In this document: piece by piece, positions 1 through 8,624 of the stretch
Position numbering within the stretch: position 1 is the first letter of the stretch
How the letters are laid out: each line of letters opens with the position of its first letter
Origin: Mesorhizobium sp. WSM3860
GTDB lineage: Bacteria; Pseudomonadota; Alphaproteobacteria; Rhizobiales; Rhizobiaceae
NCBI RefSeq assembly: GCF_002294995.1
Contig: NZ_NSGF01000003.1
Location: 372,001-436,000 of the forward strand
Length of the DNA: 64,000 nt
Reading direction: 5' to 3'
Program-made: the position numbers and the translations under genes
The notes under the pieces: generated by a model
The model's input: the letters and a program-made list of their open reading frames with translations, nothing else
The model's database searches: none
Told to the model about the DNA's origin: nothing

Positions 1-1
1 G

Positions 2-634
2 ACGCCGACGGCGATCTTCGGCGTCTTCCAGAAGAATTTCGCCCTGCTCATCGACAATCTCAGACCGACGCTGATCGAGGCGCTGGCGGGCTTCGTCATC
101 GGCAATCTGGCAGCCGTGCTGCTTGCCGTGGTCTTCGTGCACAGCCGCATCCTGCAGGCCGCCTATTTCCCGATCGTCCTGTTCTTCAACACCATTCCGA
201 TCCTGGCCCTATCCCCGATCATCATCCTGATCTTTGGTCTCGGCATGACGCCGAAGATCGTCATCGCCGCCGTGATCTGCTTCTTCCCGACCCTCGTGAA
301 CATGATCCGAGGCCTGGATTCGGCAAGCGACAGCGAACACGAGCTGTTCCGCGTGCTGTCGGCGACCCGCTCGGAGATCTTCTGGGCTCTGCGCCTGCCC
401 CGCGCCCTGCCGATGCTGTTCTCCTCGCTGCGCATCGCCTCGGCCACTGCGGTGATCGGCGCCATCGTCGGCGAATGGATCGGCTCGGACAAAGGTCTCG
501 GCGCGCTGATCATCCAGGCGACGTTCAACTATCAATCCGACCGGCTCTACGCCGCGATCGTGCTGTCGTCGTCGCTATCGATCGCGCTCTTCTGCATCGT
601 CGTACTGATCGAGCGTCGCGTCATCCGATACTAG
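2..634 (+). CDS. ABC transporter permease, NitT/TauT (SsuC) family, 5' truncated
   Basis: The frame is open from the first bases of the window, so the N-terminus lies outside it. The visible 210 residues are the C-terminal part of a BPD_transp_1 inner-membrane permease of the nitrate/sulfonate/taurine type. Hydrophobic segments alternate with a cytoplasmic coupling-loop region (ELFRVLSATRSEIFWALRLP) that would contact the ATPase, followed by the family-typical EWIGSDKGLGALI. The matching ATPase and binding protein are presumably upstream. The substrate cannot be told from this part. The next gene is a ROK regulator 138 bases on, so this probably ends a separate operon. Confidence 0.85.
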   Translation, partial: TPTAIFGVFQKNFALLIDNLRPTLIEALAGFVIGNLAAVLLAVVFVHSRILQAAYFPIVLFFNTIPILALSPIIILIFGLGMTPKIVIAAVICFFPTLVNMIRGLDSASDSEHELFRVLSATRSEIFWALRLPRALPMLFSSLRIASATAVIGAIVGEWIGSDKGLGALIIQATFNYQSDRLYAAIVLSSSLSIALFCIVVLIERRVIRY

Positions 635-772
635 TTTGCGCACATTGACCGGGTCGCAAGCGCTGGGACCGCAGGGAAAGTGGCTATCGTCGGCCTGCGC
701 AACTTATTTTTGAATTCCATTTGACTGAATAAATCTTCTCTGCGAACCTTGCGTCAGTCAGGAGCGCAAGCC

Positions 773-1939
773 ATGGCGTTGCGGGGAACCAATCAGGAGT
801 TCGGGCGGCCATACAACCGGCGCATCGTGCTCGAATCCATCCGCCGCTTCGGTCCCATCGCCCGGGGCGACATCGCCCAGCATGTCGGGCTCACCGTCCA
901 GACGGTGTCGACCATCGTGCGCGAATTGGAGGAACAGGGTTATATACTGTCGGTCCGCGAGGAGCCGAAGGGCCGCGGCCAACCGCCGACCACGCTGCGC
1001 ATCAACCCGGAAGGCGGCTATGCCGTCGGCATCCACCTCACCCCGCTGGGGATAGACGCCGCGCTCATCAACCTGAGCGGCGACGTGATCGAGAGTATCC
1101 ATCGCGAGGCGCCGAGCCCGACACCCGATCTCGCCTTCGAGGCGATCGGCGCCATGGTTGCCGATCTGACCGGGCGCCGGGCCGGAGGACGGCTGATCGG
1201 CGTCGGCATGGCGCTTCCCGGCCCGTTCGGCGTCGAATCCATGAGCTTCGTCGGACCGACCACAATGGCCGGCTGGAAAGGCGTACCGTTGCGCGAGCGC
1301 CTTGCCGCCGCGACCGGCCTGCCCGCGTTCTTCGAGACCGACATGGCGGCGGCGGCCATGGGGGAACGCCTCTACGGCCTCGGCCTCCAGCGTTCCGACT
1401 ACTACTATCTCTATTTCAGCGTCGGGCTTGGCGGTGCCATGGTGCATGACGGCGGTGTGCTGCGCGGGGCCTGGGGCAATGCCGGCGAGATCGGCCACAT
1501 CCCCGTCGTTCCGGATGGCGAACCTTGCCCCTGCGGCAACCGGGGCTGCCTCGAACGCTATCTCTCGCTCGAGGCGCGCGGCCGCTGGAACGGCAGCGAC
1601 GCCGAATGGGTCGCCGAAGTCGCCCCGGTTTTCCGCAACGCCATCGCCGTGATCGAGAACCTTTTCGACCCCGAGACGATCGTGCTTGGGGGCCTCGCCT
1701 CGCCTCAGTTGCTCGAACGGCTGGCGGAATTGGCGGAGCCGCTGCACAATTCGGTTTCGGCCCGCAAGGATCGAGCGGCGCCGCGTATCCTCGTGGCGCA
1801 GGGCGGGCAGCATGCCGTATTGCGCGGCGCCGCGGCGCTTGCCGTTTCCGGCGTGCTTTCGCCGCGCTTCGGCCAGATCTTCACCGCCAAGCGGCAGCGC
1901 GAAGGCGACCTTCTGAACGGCGGAGACATCGCGGCATGA
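773..1939 (+). CDS. ROK-family transcriptional regulator
   Basis: 388 aa. An N-terminal winged helix-turn-helix (about residues 15-65) is followed by a ROK sugar-kinase-like fold. The ROK zinc motif CPCGNRGCLE is present near residue 250, preceded by the sugar-contact motif GEIGH. I chose ATG at 773 because AGGAG lies 8 bases before it; a TTG at 749 would add eight residues. The last four bases overlap the ABC ATPase start (ATGA), so the regulator is co-transcribed with the importer. ROK repressors of this layout (NagC, XylR, FrcR) usually respond to the transported sugar or its phosphate; that role here is inference. Confidence 0.9.
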   Translation: MALRGTNQEFGRPYNRRIVLESIRRFGPIARGDIAQHVGLTVQTVSTIVRELEEQGYILSVREEPKGRGQPPTTLRINPEGGYAVGIHLTPLGIDAALINLSGDVIESIHREAPSPTPDLAFEAIGAMVADLTGRRAGGRLIGVGMALPGPFGVESMSFVGPTTMAGWKGVPLRERLAAATGLPAFFETDMAAAAMGERLYGLGLQRSDYYYLYFSVGLGGAMVHDGGVLRGAWGNAGEIGHIPVVPDGEPCPCGNRGCLERYLSLEARGRWNGSDAEWVAEVAPVFRNAIAVIENLFDPETIVLGGLASPQLLERLAELAEPLHNSVSARKDRAAPRILVAQGGQHAVLRGAAALAVSGVLSPRFGQIFTAKRQREGDLLNGGDIAA

Positions 1940-2700
1940 GCGAACCCCTGCTGGTCCTTGACAACGTCACCAAGAATTACGGCGCCATCCGGGCGCTGAG
2001 GGGCATCAGCTTCTCGATCGCGCGCGGCGAGGTGGTGGCGCTGCTCGGCGACAACGGCGCCGGCAAGTCGACGCTGGTCAAGATCATCGCCGGTGGACTC
2101 GAGCCGACCTCGGGCCGCATGCTGTTCGAAGGCAGGGAGTTCCTCGCCAAAACCCCCGCCGAGGCCAAGGCCGCAGGCATCGAGACCGTCTACCAGGACC
2201 TTTCGCTCTGCACCAATGTCGACGTGGTGGCCAACTTCTTCATGGGCCGCGAAATCACCCGCAAGGTGCTGGGCGTTCCGGTGCTCGACGAGCGCGCTAT
2301 GGAGTCAGTAGTGGCGAAGGCGCTGGCCAACGCCGGCACCCGCATTCCCTCGCTGCGCACCAAGGTCGAGCATCTCTCGGGCGGCCAGCGGCAGGCGATC
2401 GAGCTCAACCGCTTCGTCCATTGGGGCGGCAAGCTGGTGCTGCTCGATGAGCCCTTCGCCGCGCTCGGCGTCGAGCAGACGCGCCGCGGCCTCGACATGA
2501 TCCGCCAAGTGGCGAGCCAAGGCATCGGCGTCGTCATCATCACCCACATCATGCAGCAGGCCTTCCAGGTCGCCGACCGGATCGTGGTGATCCGCCAGGG
2601 CGTCGTGGCGGGCGACGTTGCCCGCAACAAGACAAGTCCCGATGCGGTGATCAACATGATCACCGGGGAAACGCTCGCCGGTGCCGGACCGGCGGGCTGA
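1936..2700 (+). CDS. Sugar ABC transporter ATP-binding protein (FrcA-like, single domain)
   Basis: 254 aa, a single nucleotide-binding domain rather than the tandem RbsA/XylG form, like FrcA of Sinorhizobium. Walker A is GDNGAGKST at residues 38-46, the signature is LSGGQRQ, and Walker B is [11 protein letters not shown]; a Phe stands where this subfamily usually has Thr (DEPTAAL). The start overlaps the ROK stop by four bases. It powers import through the permease at 3879 with the binding protein at 2741. As it has one domain, it should act as a homodimer. Confidence 0.92.
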   Translation: MSEPLLVLDNVTKNYGAIRALRGISFSIARGEVVALLGDNGAGKSTLVKIIAGGLEPTSGRMLFEGREFLAKTPAEAKAAGIETVYQDLSLCTNVDVVANFFMGREITRKVLGVPVLDERAMESVVAKALANAGTRIPSLRTKVEHLSGGQRQAIELNRFVHWGGKLVLLDEPFAALGVEQTRRGLDMIRQVASQGIGVVIITHIMQQAFQVADRIVVIRQGVVAGDVARNKTSPDAVINMITGETLAGAGPAG

Positions 2701-2740
2701 GGGACAAATGAGGGGTCCGGCGAAAAGAGGAGCGAACGAC

Positions 2741-3781
2741 ATGAAGCGAATGCTACTTTCTGTCTTCGGTATCCTGGCCCTGGCCATTGCCACGCTCACG
2801 CCGGCATTCGCCCAGTCCAAGGGTACCGTCTACTACCTGGTGCCGACATTGCTCGACGAATTCCAGACCGGCTCGGTGAGCGCGCTGGAACTGTTCCTGA
2901 AACAGGTCGGCTACGAGATGAAGACGCTGAACGCCGACAACAAGACCGACGCTCAGCAATCGCAGATGAACGACGTGATCGCGCTGAAGCCGAAAGCGAT
3001 CATCCTCGCTGCGGTCGATTTCAATGCGTTGAAGCCATCCGTTGAAGCCGCCCGCGCGGCCGGCATCCCGGTGGTCGAGTTCGACCGCCAGATCACCGCC
3101 ACGCCATCCGACTTCACCTCCGTCGCCGGCACGGTCGAGATCGGCCACATTGCGGCGGAGCAGGCTCAAGCGCTGCTGAAGGCCAAGAATGGCTCGGTCA
3201 AGGGCAAGATCCTGCAGGTGCTCGGTGATCCCGGCGATCCTTACACGCTCGACATCCAGAAGGGTTTCGAGGAGAAGATGAAGGCGTTTCCGGACGTCAA
3301 GATCATCTCGCTGCCCGCCATGCAGTGGGAGGCGAGCAACGCCGGCACCATCGTCGCCGACCAGATCTTGGCCAATCCCGACATCGACCTGATCTTCAGC
3401 CACGCAGCGCATCTTTCGGTCGCGGGCGTTGCCTCGCTGGAGGCTGCCGGTAAGAAGCCGGGCGACGTGATGATGATGAGCTCGAACGGCGCGCCGGTCG
3501 GCCTCGACCTGATCCGCAAGGGTTGGCTCAACGTCGAAGTCGAACAGCCGCTCTACGCCCAGGCCGCGGCCGTCGCCATGTTCATGGACAAGGTCGTCAA
3601 CAAGCAGGAGATCAAGCCCGGCGATTATGACGTGCTCGGCCTGAAGTCGGTGGTGACCAAGGAAGCCTGGGGCCCGAACATCAAGATCCCGGGCGCGGCG
3701 ATCACCAAGCAGAATGTCGACAACCCCGCTTTCTGGGGCAACCTGAAGCCGCCGACGGATACCGTCAAGCCCGTCGAGTAG
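2741..3781 (+). CDS. Sugar ABC transporter substrate-binding protein
   Basis: 346 aa periplasmic binding protein of the Peripla_BP_4 (ribose/galactose/fructose) class. A Sec signal peptide covers about residues 1-24 (hydrophobic core, then TPAFAQ). The start at 2741 is set by AGAGGAG eight bases upstream. Order is regulator, ATPase, binding protein, permease. A strong hairpin directly after the stop probably raises the level of this cistron over the permease. The sugar is unknown; the neighbouring SDR suggests it is oxidised after uptake. Confidence 0.92.
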   Translation: MKRMLLSVFGILALAIATLTPAFAQSKGTVYYLVPTLLDEFQTGSVSALELFLKQVGYEMKTLNADNKTDAQQSQMNDVIALKPKAIILAAVDFNALKPSVEAARAAGIPVVEFDRQITATPSDFTSVAGTVEIGHIAAEQAQALLKAKNGSVKGKILQVLGDPGDPYTLDIQKGFEEKMKAFPDVKIISLPAMQWEASNAGTIVADQILANPDIDLIFSHAAHLSVAGVASLEAAGKKPGDVMMMSSNGAPVGLDLIRKGWLNVEVEQPLYAQAAAVAMFMDKVVNKQEIKPGDYDVLGLKSVVTKEAWGPNIKIPGAAITKQNVDNPAFWGNLKPPTDTVKPVE

Positions 3782-3795
3782 GCATTTTCCATCGA

Positions 3796-3819
3796 GCTCC
3801 GGGCCTCCCGGCCCGGAGC
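3796..3819 (+). promoter_or_regulatory. Intercistronic hairpin after the binding-protein gene
   Basis: GCTCCGGGC pairs with GCCCGGAGC around a 6-base loop, 15 bases after the binding-protein stop. No U-tract follows, so it is not a normal terminator. Such hairpins between binding-protein and permease cistrons commonly protect the upstream message from 3' exonucleases; that role is inferred. Confidence 0.6.
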
Positions 3820-3878
3820 CTCGCGGCCCCGCCCCGCGGCGGCCGCATATTCAAACTCGACGCTAAACGGATCGGTCG

Positions 3879-4874
3879 ATGAGCCCACGCACCCGCCATA
3901 GTCTCGAGCTTGTGCTCGACAATCTCGTCTGGTTCATGCTGGTCTTCGTGCTGGCCGTGTTCTCGACCTTCATTCCGAACTTCTTCCAGCTCGGCATCTT
4001 CGCCAACATCATCGAGGCTTCGAGCGTGCTGGGCGTCATGTCGATCGGCCTGGCGCTGGTCATCATTGCCGGTCACATGGACCTGTCGGTTGAATCGGTC
4101 GCGGCGCTCAGCGCCATGGCGGTCGGCATCATGTTCTGCTCGTCAGGCATCGGCCTCGGCCTGCAGTTGCATCCGGACTGGCTGATGGTGCCTGTCTCGC
4201 TCGCCGTAGCCCTGGCGGTAGGAGCCATTATCGGCGTCATCAACGGTTTCCTCATCGTCAGGCTGCAGATGAGCGCCTTCATCATCACGCTTGCCTCCTA
4301 TATCTGGGTGCGCGGCCTCGTGCTCGTCGTCTCCGGCGGACGCTCGGCGCAGGATCTGGCGCCGGCCATACGCTGGTTCGGCATCCAGCGGCTCGCCGGC
4401 CTGCCGCTCACCGCCTGGATCGCGGTCGGCTGCTTCGTCGTCTTCTCGCTGATTCTCGCCAAGACGCCGTTCGGCCGGCATCTCGTGATGATCGGCGGCA
4501 ACGAGACCGCGACGTTCCGCGCCGGCATCCGCGTCAACCGCAACCTGATCATCGCCTTTGTGCTTGCCGGCGCCATCGCCGGCCTCGCCGGCTGGCTGCT
4601 CGCCATCCGCACCTCCGGCGCCACCGCCAATCTCGGCGTCGGCCTGCTCTTCAACGCCTTCGCTGCCGTCGTCATTGGCGGCGTCAGCCTGAAGGGCGGC
4701 GTCGGCACCCTGCCTGGCGTCTATGCCGGCGTGCTGCTTCTATCGGCCATCAACACCGCCATCAACCTCATGGCCCTGCCGGCCAACTTCACCCAGGTCA
4801 TCCACGGCTTGCTTGTGCTGGCGGCCGTGCTGCTCGATGCCTTCAAGCAAACCATTCGCCAAAAACTCGCATGA
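3879..4874 (+). CDS. Sugar ABC transporter permease (RbsC/FrcC-like)
   Basis: 331 aa inner-membrane protein of the BPD_transp_2 family with about eight to ten hydrophobic segments. The loop GNETATFRAGIRVNRN matches the GxNxxAAxxxGI element of ribose-type permeases. It completes the importer with the genes at 1936 and 2741. The stop at 4872-4874 lies 13 bases before the SDR start, consistent with one operon. Confidence 0.92.
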   Translation: MSPRTRHSLELVLDNLVWFMLVFVLAVFSTFIPNFFQLGIFANIIEASSVLGVMSIGLALVIIAGHMDLSVESVAALSAMAVGIMFCSSGIGLGLQLHPDWLMVPVSLAVALAVGAIIGVINGFLIVRLQMSAFIITLASYIWVRGLVLVVSGGRSAQDLAPAIRWFGIQRLAGLPLTAWIAVGCFVVFSLILAKTPFGRHLVMIGGNETATFRAGIRVNRNLIIAFVLAGAIAGLAGWLLAIRTSGATANLGVGLLFNAFAAVVIGGVSLKGGVGTLPGVYAGVLLLSAINTAINLMALPANFTQVIHGLLVLAAVLLDAFKQTIRQKLA

Positions 4875-4887
4875 CAGGACGGCTCGC

Positions 4888-5658
4888 ATGACCGGACGCA
4901 TCCAAGGCAAGGTGGCGGCGATCGTCGGCGCCGCGCGCGGCATCGGCAAAGGCATTGCTGAGCGCTTCGCCGAGGAAGGCGCCAGACTGGTGCTGGCCGA
5001 CAGCGACGCCGATGCCGGCAAGGCGAGCGCCGACGAACTGAGCGCCGCCTTCATCCACACCGACATTTCGAAGATGGCCGACGCCGAAGCGGTGGTGGCA
5101 TTGGCACTGCAGCGCCACGGTCGCCTCGACATCATCGTCCAGAACGCCGGCATTTACCCCTGGCAACTGATCGAGAACACCAGCCCGGAGGACTGGGACC
5201 GGGTTATGGCAGTCAATCTGCGCGGCAGCTTCAACGCCGCCCGGGCAGCGCTTCCACCGATGAAGGCTCAGGGCAGCGGTCGTATGCTCTTCACCTCTTC
5301 CATCACCGGCCCGCAGGTGAGCAGCCCCGGCCACGGCCATTATTCAGCAAGCAAGGCCGGCGTCAACGGCTTCATCCGCTCGGCGGCGCTGGAGTTTTCC
5401 GGCTATGGCATCACCGTCAACGGCGTCGAGCCCGGCAACATCCTGACGGAAGGCATGAAGCTGCACCGCGATGCCGCCTTCATCAAGAGCATGGAGGACG
5501 CTGTGCCGCTGGGCCGCTTGGGCACGCCGCGCGACGTCGCCAACGCCTTCCTGTTCCTGGCCTCCGACGACGCCAGCTACATCACCGGCACGACGATCGT
5601 CGTCGATGGCGGCCAACTCCTGCCCGAAGGCCAGGATTTTCGCCTGAACCCGCCGTGA
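4888..5658 (+). CDS. SDR-family NAD(P)-dependent dehydrogenase
   Basis: 256 aa classical short-chain dehydrogenase. The cofactor motif is G14-AAR-G18-I-G20, the structural motif NAG occurs as QNAGIYPW, and the catalytic pair is Y152-SAS-K156. The C-terminus carries the usual SDD..YITG..ivvDGG. Being last in the ROK-controlled importer operon suggests oxidation of the imported sugar or polyol. The exact substrate is unknown; 3-oxoacyl-ACP reductase is a common over-annotation for such proteins. Confidence 0.9.
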   Translation: MTGRIQGKVAAIVGAARGIGKGIAERFAEEGARLVLADSDADAGKASADELSAAFIHTDISKMADAEAVVALALQRHGRLDIIVQNAGIYPWQLIENTSPEDWDRVMAVNLRGSFNAARAALPPMKAQGSGRMLFTSSITGPQVSSPGHGHYSASKAGVNGFIRSAALEFSGYGITVNGVEPGNILTEGMKLHRDAAFIKSMEDAVPLGRLGTPRDVANAFLFLASDDASYITGTTIVVDGGQLLPEGQDFRLNPP

Positions 5659-5679
5659 GTCTTGATTGTGCCGGGAAAC

Positions 5680-5755
<76 letters not shown>

Positions 5756-5769
5756 GCTCCGAGCCGGAC

Positions 5770-5798
5770 CTTTAAGCAGTTAGGGCTCTATTCGCAAG
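5770..5798 (-). promoter_or_regulatory. Candidate promoter of tRNA-Val
   Basis: On the minus strand CTTGCG (-35, 5798-5793) is followed after 17 bases by TTAAAG (-10, 5775-5770), 15 bases before the tRNA. It fits the rhizobial pattern CTTGAC-N17-CTATAT only moderately. Confidence 0.4.
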
Positions 5799-5901
5799 GC
5801 CCAATGAACAGCCGGCGCACCCGCTGTCGGACGGATTTCCCCAATGCCGGCGCGCTTGTCAAAAAACCTTCTGCTGATTGCTGTTATGCTCACATGCCGC
5901 G

Positions 5902-5930
5902 CTTGACACCCGCAAACGAACCCCTTATCC
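5902..5930 (+). promoter_or_regulatory. Promoter of tRNA-Asp
   Basis: CTTGAC (5902-5907), an exact rhizobial -35 element, is followed after 17 bases by TTATCC (5925-5930). Start of transcription would be near 5937, about 37 bases before the mature tRNA-Asp. Confidence 0.6.
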
Positions 5931-5973
5931 AGCGCCCCAACGACGAACACGCCTGACACGTGCTCGTCAGTGC

Positions 5974-6050
5974 GCGGGTGTAGCTCAGTCGGTTAGAGTG
6001 CCGGCCTGTCACGCCGGAGGTCGCGGGTTCGAGCCCCGTCACTCGCGCCA
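5974..6050 (+). tRNA. tRNA-Asp (anticodon GTC)
   Basis: 77 nt. Acceptor GCGGGTG pairs with CACTCGC (one G-U). The anticodon stem CCGGC/GCCGG closes the loop CTGTCAC with anticodon GTC. The T arm has GGTTCGAGCCCC, and CCA is encoded at 6048-6050. Confidence 0.96.
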
Positions 6051-6282
6051 GTTTTTTCAAGGGCTTAGGCCCTGCTCTCCAAAAAATTAGAACTTTCATT
6101 TTCCGGAGAGTGTCAACTTTTCGATTTCGTTGCGGTGAACGTTCGCGTCTCCCTTTGTCTGATTGGGCGAATACGCCGCCGCTTGTCAGGCGGCCTGTGC
6201 TCCACCTTGCCCCTGAACTGCCTCAAGAAAAGTGGCTGCCGGTGGGCATAGCTGGCATCGCTTTTTTTCAGGATGCCCTCAT

Positions 6283-7629
6283 TTGCCTACTTTCCCCTTC
6301 TCCGAAGCAGATCCGATTCAATATCCCGGCCCTCCACCAAAAAGCTCTGACGTCGTCATTGTCGGCGGCGGCGTCATCGGCGTGACGACAGCGCTTTTTC
6401 TTGCGCGGCGAAACATCTGCGTAACGCTGGTCGAGAAGGGTCGGATCGCAGCCGAGCAGTCCTCTCGAAATTGGGGATGGATCCGCAAGCAGGGACGCGA
6501 TGCGGACGAGTTGCCGATCGTGATCGAGGCGTCCCGTCACTGGCGGCAGTTGGCTGAGGAATGCGGCGAAGACATCGGCCTGAACCAGACAGGCGTGACT
6601 TACCTGGCAAGCTCCGACCGCGAAATGGCCCGCTTCGAAAAATTCATGAAGATCGCCGTAGCCAACGAGATCGATACGTGCCTTCTGAACGCGCGGGAAA
6701 CCGCAGGGCTCATCAAAGGCATGTCGCGCAGTTTCAAGGGCGCGATGACAACACCTTCCGACATGCGGGCCGAGCCTTGGCTGGCCGTACCCGCACTGGC
6801 CCGGCTTGCGGCCCGCAAGGGCGTCAAGATTGTGGAGAATTGCGCGGCGCGAACCCTGGAAATCTCGGCCGTGAGGGTGAGCGGTGTGTGGACAGAGGCG
6901 GGTCACATCGAGACGTCGAGCGTTCTGCTCGCCGGCGGAGCCTGGTCTTCCCTGTTCCTGAGAAGACATGGGGTATCCATTCCCCAGCTCAGTGTAAGGT
7001 CGACCGTTGCTGCAACCGAGCCGATGCCTGAAATCCATGCAGGCGCCGCGGCAGGAGAGCATATCGCTTTCAGACGCCGACAGGATGGCGGATACACGCT
7101 AGCCGCCGGAGGTAGTCACTTGCTCCACCTTGGTCCGGACGCATTCCGGCATGCGAGGAAATACCTTCCCGCGCTTATGGCCAATCCTTTCGGCTCACGC
7201 TATTCGCCGGCTGCGCCGGCGGGCTACCCGGATGGCTGGTCGACGCCGCGTCACTGGGCGCCGGATTCGCAAAGTCCTTTCGAAAGAATGCGGGTGCTAA
7301 ATCCGGCTCCCGAACGTTCCGGTCTGCGTTCGATCGAGCGCAATTTCAGGCGCCTGTTCCCACAGCTCGACACGGTGCGCCTAAAGGCAAGCTGGGCTGG
7401 CATGATCGACGCGATGCCGGATGTCGTTCCCATTGTGGACAAAGTGCAGGCGATCGTTGGCCTCGTCGTCGCAACGGGCATGAGCGGTCACGGCTTCGGT
7501 ATCGGGCCCGGAATCGGCCGCGTCGTTTCCGACATGATCCAGGGAAACCAGATCGGGCACGATCTCACCCGCTTTCGCCTGTCGCGCTTTTCTGACGGAA
7601 GCGCCATTCGGCCGGGCCCGGCCCTCTAG
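6283..7629 (+). CDS. FAD-dependent oxidoreductase, DAO (D-amino-acid oxidase/GlpO) family
   Basis: 448 aa. The dinucleotide motif VVIVGGGVIG (glycines at 28, 30 and 33) starts an N-terminal Rossmann FAD domain, followed by EQSSRNWGWIR, typical of a rhizobial subgroup of DAO proteins. The C-terminal GMSGHGFGIGPGIGR is the second FAD contact. I use TTG at 6283, with AGGA nine bases before it, because homologues begin close to a FPxSDPI stretch; a GTG at 6232 would add 17 unlikely residues. It probably oxidises a secondary amine or amino acid. It is monocistronic as far as visible, downstream of tRNA-Asp. Substrate unknown. Confidence 0.85.
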   Translation: MPTFPFSEADPIQYPGPPPKSSDVVIVGGGVIGVTTALFLARRNICVTLVEKGRIAAEQSSRNWGWIRKQGRDADELPIVIEASRHWRQLAEECGEDIGLNQTGVTYLASSDREMARFEKFMKIAVANEIDTCLLNARETAGLIKGMSRSFKGAMTTPSDMRAEPWLAVPALARLAARKGVKIVENCAARTLEISAVRVSGVWTEAGHIETSSVLLAGGAWSSLFLRRHGVSIPQLSVRSTVAATEPMPEIHAGAAAGEHIAFRRRQDGGYTLAAGGSHLLHLGPDAFRHARKYLPALMANPFGSRYSPAAPAGYPDGWSTPRHWAPDSQSPFERMRVLNPAPERSGLRSIERNFRRLFPQLDTVRLKASWAGMIDAMPDVVPIVDKVQAIVGLVVATGMSGHGFGIGPGIGRVVSDMIQGNQIGHDLTRFRLSRFSDGSAIRPGPAL

Positions 7630-7697
7630 AGCGGTTCACCATCCGGCCGGCCTGCGCTGAGCAGCAAAATCCTTCAGCTGCGCTTGGGCTCCCCTGT

Positions 7698-7796
7698 TCA
7701 CTCACCCAATATCACACCGGAGGCGACAATCTGCGCGGTTCGGGCGGTGAGCTTCTCGCGCTTTACAAGCGTGGGCTTTTTATAAGGCTTTTTCAT
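7698..7796 (-). CDS. Small RiPP-precursor-like peptide (32 aa)
   Basis: A 32-codon ORF beginning MKKPYKKPTLVKREKL and ending VASGVILGE. The Y-x2-P-x-L core followed by a basic stretch and TA repeats resembles leader peptides of ribosomally made, modified peptides, and I recall short rhizobial proteins of the form KKxYxKPTLxKRxxL annotated as putative RiPP precursors. ATG at 7796 has GGAA then CGGTGAG just before it, a moderate ribosome site. No lasso cyclase, protease, lanthionine or YcaO-type gene occurs in the window, and no Asp/Glu sits at the ring position of a lasso core, so the maturation type is unknown. A 70-codon frame of no recognised similarity ends on its ATG (ATGA). Confidence 0.55.
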   Translation of the reverse strand: MKKPYKKPTLVKREKLTARTAQIVASGVILGE

Positions 7797-8083
7797 CTCA
7801 CCGTTCCGGAAACCAGGCTGGCAGTGCTTTGGTCAAGACGGTGAACGCGCTGGCACTGCTTGCGTTCCGCAGGGCGCGTTGGCGGGTTGGGCCAGCCTTG
7901 GCCGGGCCCGGTCACCAACCAGTGCCGGTAATCGCCACAGCTTTGCGTTCCCGAAACCCAGGTTTTGAGAGCCTTGTCAGCTCGGACTGCTGCCCGGTCG
8001 CGCAATTCCAGGAGAAGGGGCGGGACGGTTTTCGGTCGTCGCCAAGGGATGCGGTCTGCACTCGCGTGAGAGGGTGAGCCCCT
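7797..8083. other. Gene-poor stretch upstream of the peptide gene
   Basis: No protein family is recognisable on either strand. It may carry the promoter of the 32-aa peptide gene (CTTGAC occurs on the minus strand near 7835), but no good -10 follows at the right distance. Confidence 0.4.
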
Positions 8084-8329
8084 CTAGCGTGGACGCGCTC
8101 GCTGCACTGGTGCCGCTGCATTCGCGGATACAAGGTCTACTTCAGTACCTTCCGATCCCCGCTTGTAGATGAGCCGCATGACCAGTCCGGCATATCCAAT
8201 CTGGAGAATGATCATGGCAAGCATAGCGCAGCCAAGCGCCTTCCAGGCGGAGCCGGTTTGCAGCCCGACCCAGATTGCCACGGTGAACGACGTCGCGAAC
8301 ATGCCCACCAGAAATTGTGGAAAATACAT
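8084..8329 (-). CDS. ExoX-like exopolysaccharide production repressor
   Basis: 81 aa. MYFPQFLVGMF, then two hydrophobic segments (about residues 8-26 and 31-50) and a short polar tail, the layout of the small membrane proteins ExoX/PsiA-type exopolysaccharide production repressors of rhizobia. These act after transcription on the first glycosyltransferase step. The start at 8329 follows GAGGGT by five bases. The C-terminal tail is longer than in the 60-70 aa homologues I know. No exo genes lie nearby. A strong hairpin lies in its presumed 5' leader. Confidence 0.65.
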   Translation of the reverse strand: MYFPQFLVGMFATSFTVAIWVGLQTGSAWKALGCAMLAMIILQIGYAGLVMRLIYKRGSEGTEVDLVSANAAAPVQRARPR

Positions 8330-8351
8330 AGTACCCTCGACCCTTAAAGCG

Positions 8352-8378
8352 CCCGCCGCTCCGTCGCGGAGCGGCGGG
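8352..8378 (-). promoter_or_regulatory. Strong hairpin in the leader of the ExoX-like gene
   Basis: A perfect 12-bp stem with a TCG loop: CCGCCGCTCCG pairs with CGGAGCGGCGG, plus one flanking C-G pair. It ends 22 bases before the ATG at 8329, so it would sit just upstream of the ribosome site. No U-tract follows. It could be a translational control or mRNA-stability element. Confidence 0.45.
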
Positions 8379-8519
8379 GCCCCCAAATTAGCCCCCCGGC
8401 TACCGGAGCGCGGTCCACCCCGGCATTGCTGACATTGCAATTGCGATGCCAGACACGGTGACCCATTACGGGACACCTATGCCCTTGATGCAAGCCGTTG
8501 GCGCCGAATAATATTAACT

Positions 8520-8535
8520 GTGGCTAATATGCCAC
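8520..8535. promoter_or_regulatory. Candidate operator-like inverted repeat
   Basis: GTGGC-TAATAT-GCCAC, a 5-bp inverted repeat with AT-rich centre, lies in the AT-rich part of the 295-base gap between the ExoX-like gene and the ribokinase gene, where a minus-strand promoter for the former could lie. Weak evidence only. Confidence 0.25.
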
Positions 8536-8624
8536 CCTTGGGGGGCGTGAGAGGCCAACTTCTGTGAGGTGGTCGAGCCGATGGCCGGCTAGCGTCGCTG
8601 AGGCGGCACGCGAGTTTGGCGGCT

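Noticed and set aside
5890..6099. 69-codon frame containing VTGLEPATSGVTG
   Set aside because: A classic false protein from the antisense of a tRNA gene (tRNA-Asp).
7698..7796. Calling the small peptide a lasso peptide
   Set aside because: The core has no Asp/Glu at ring position 7-9 and no cyclase or protease genes are present; only the leader resembles RiPP leaders.
7829..8077. 82-codon plus-strand frame
   Set aside because: No family, no ribosome site, Arg/Pro-rich shadow composition.
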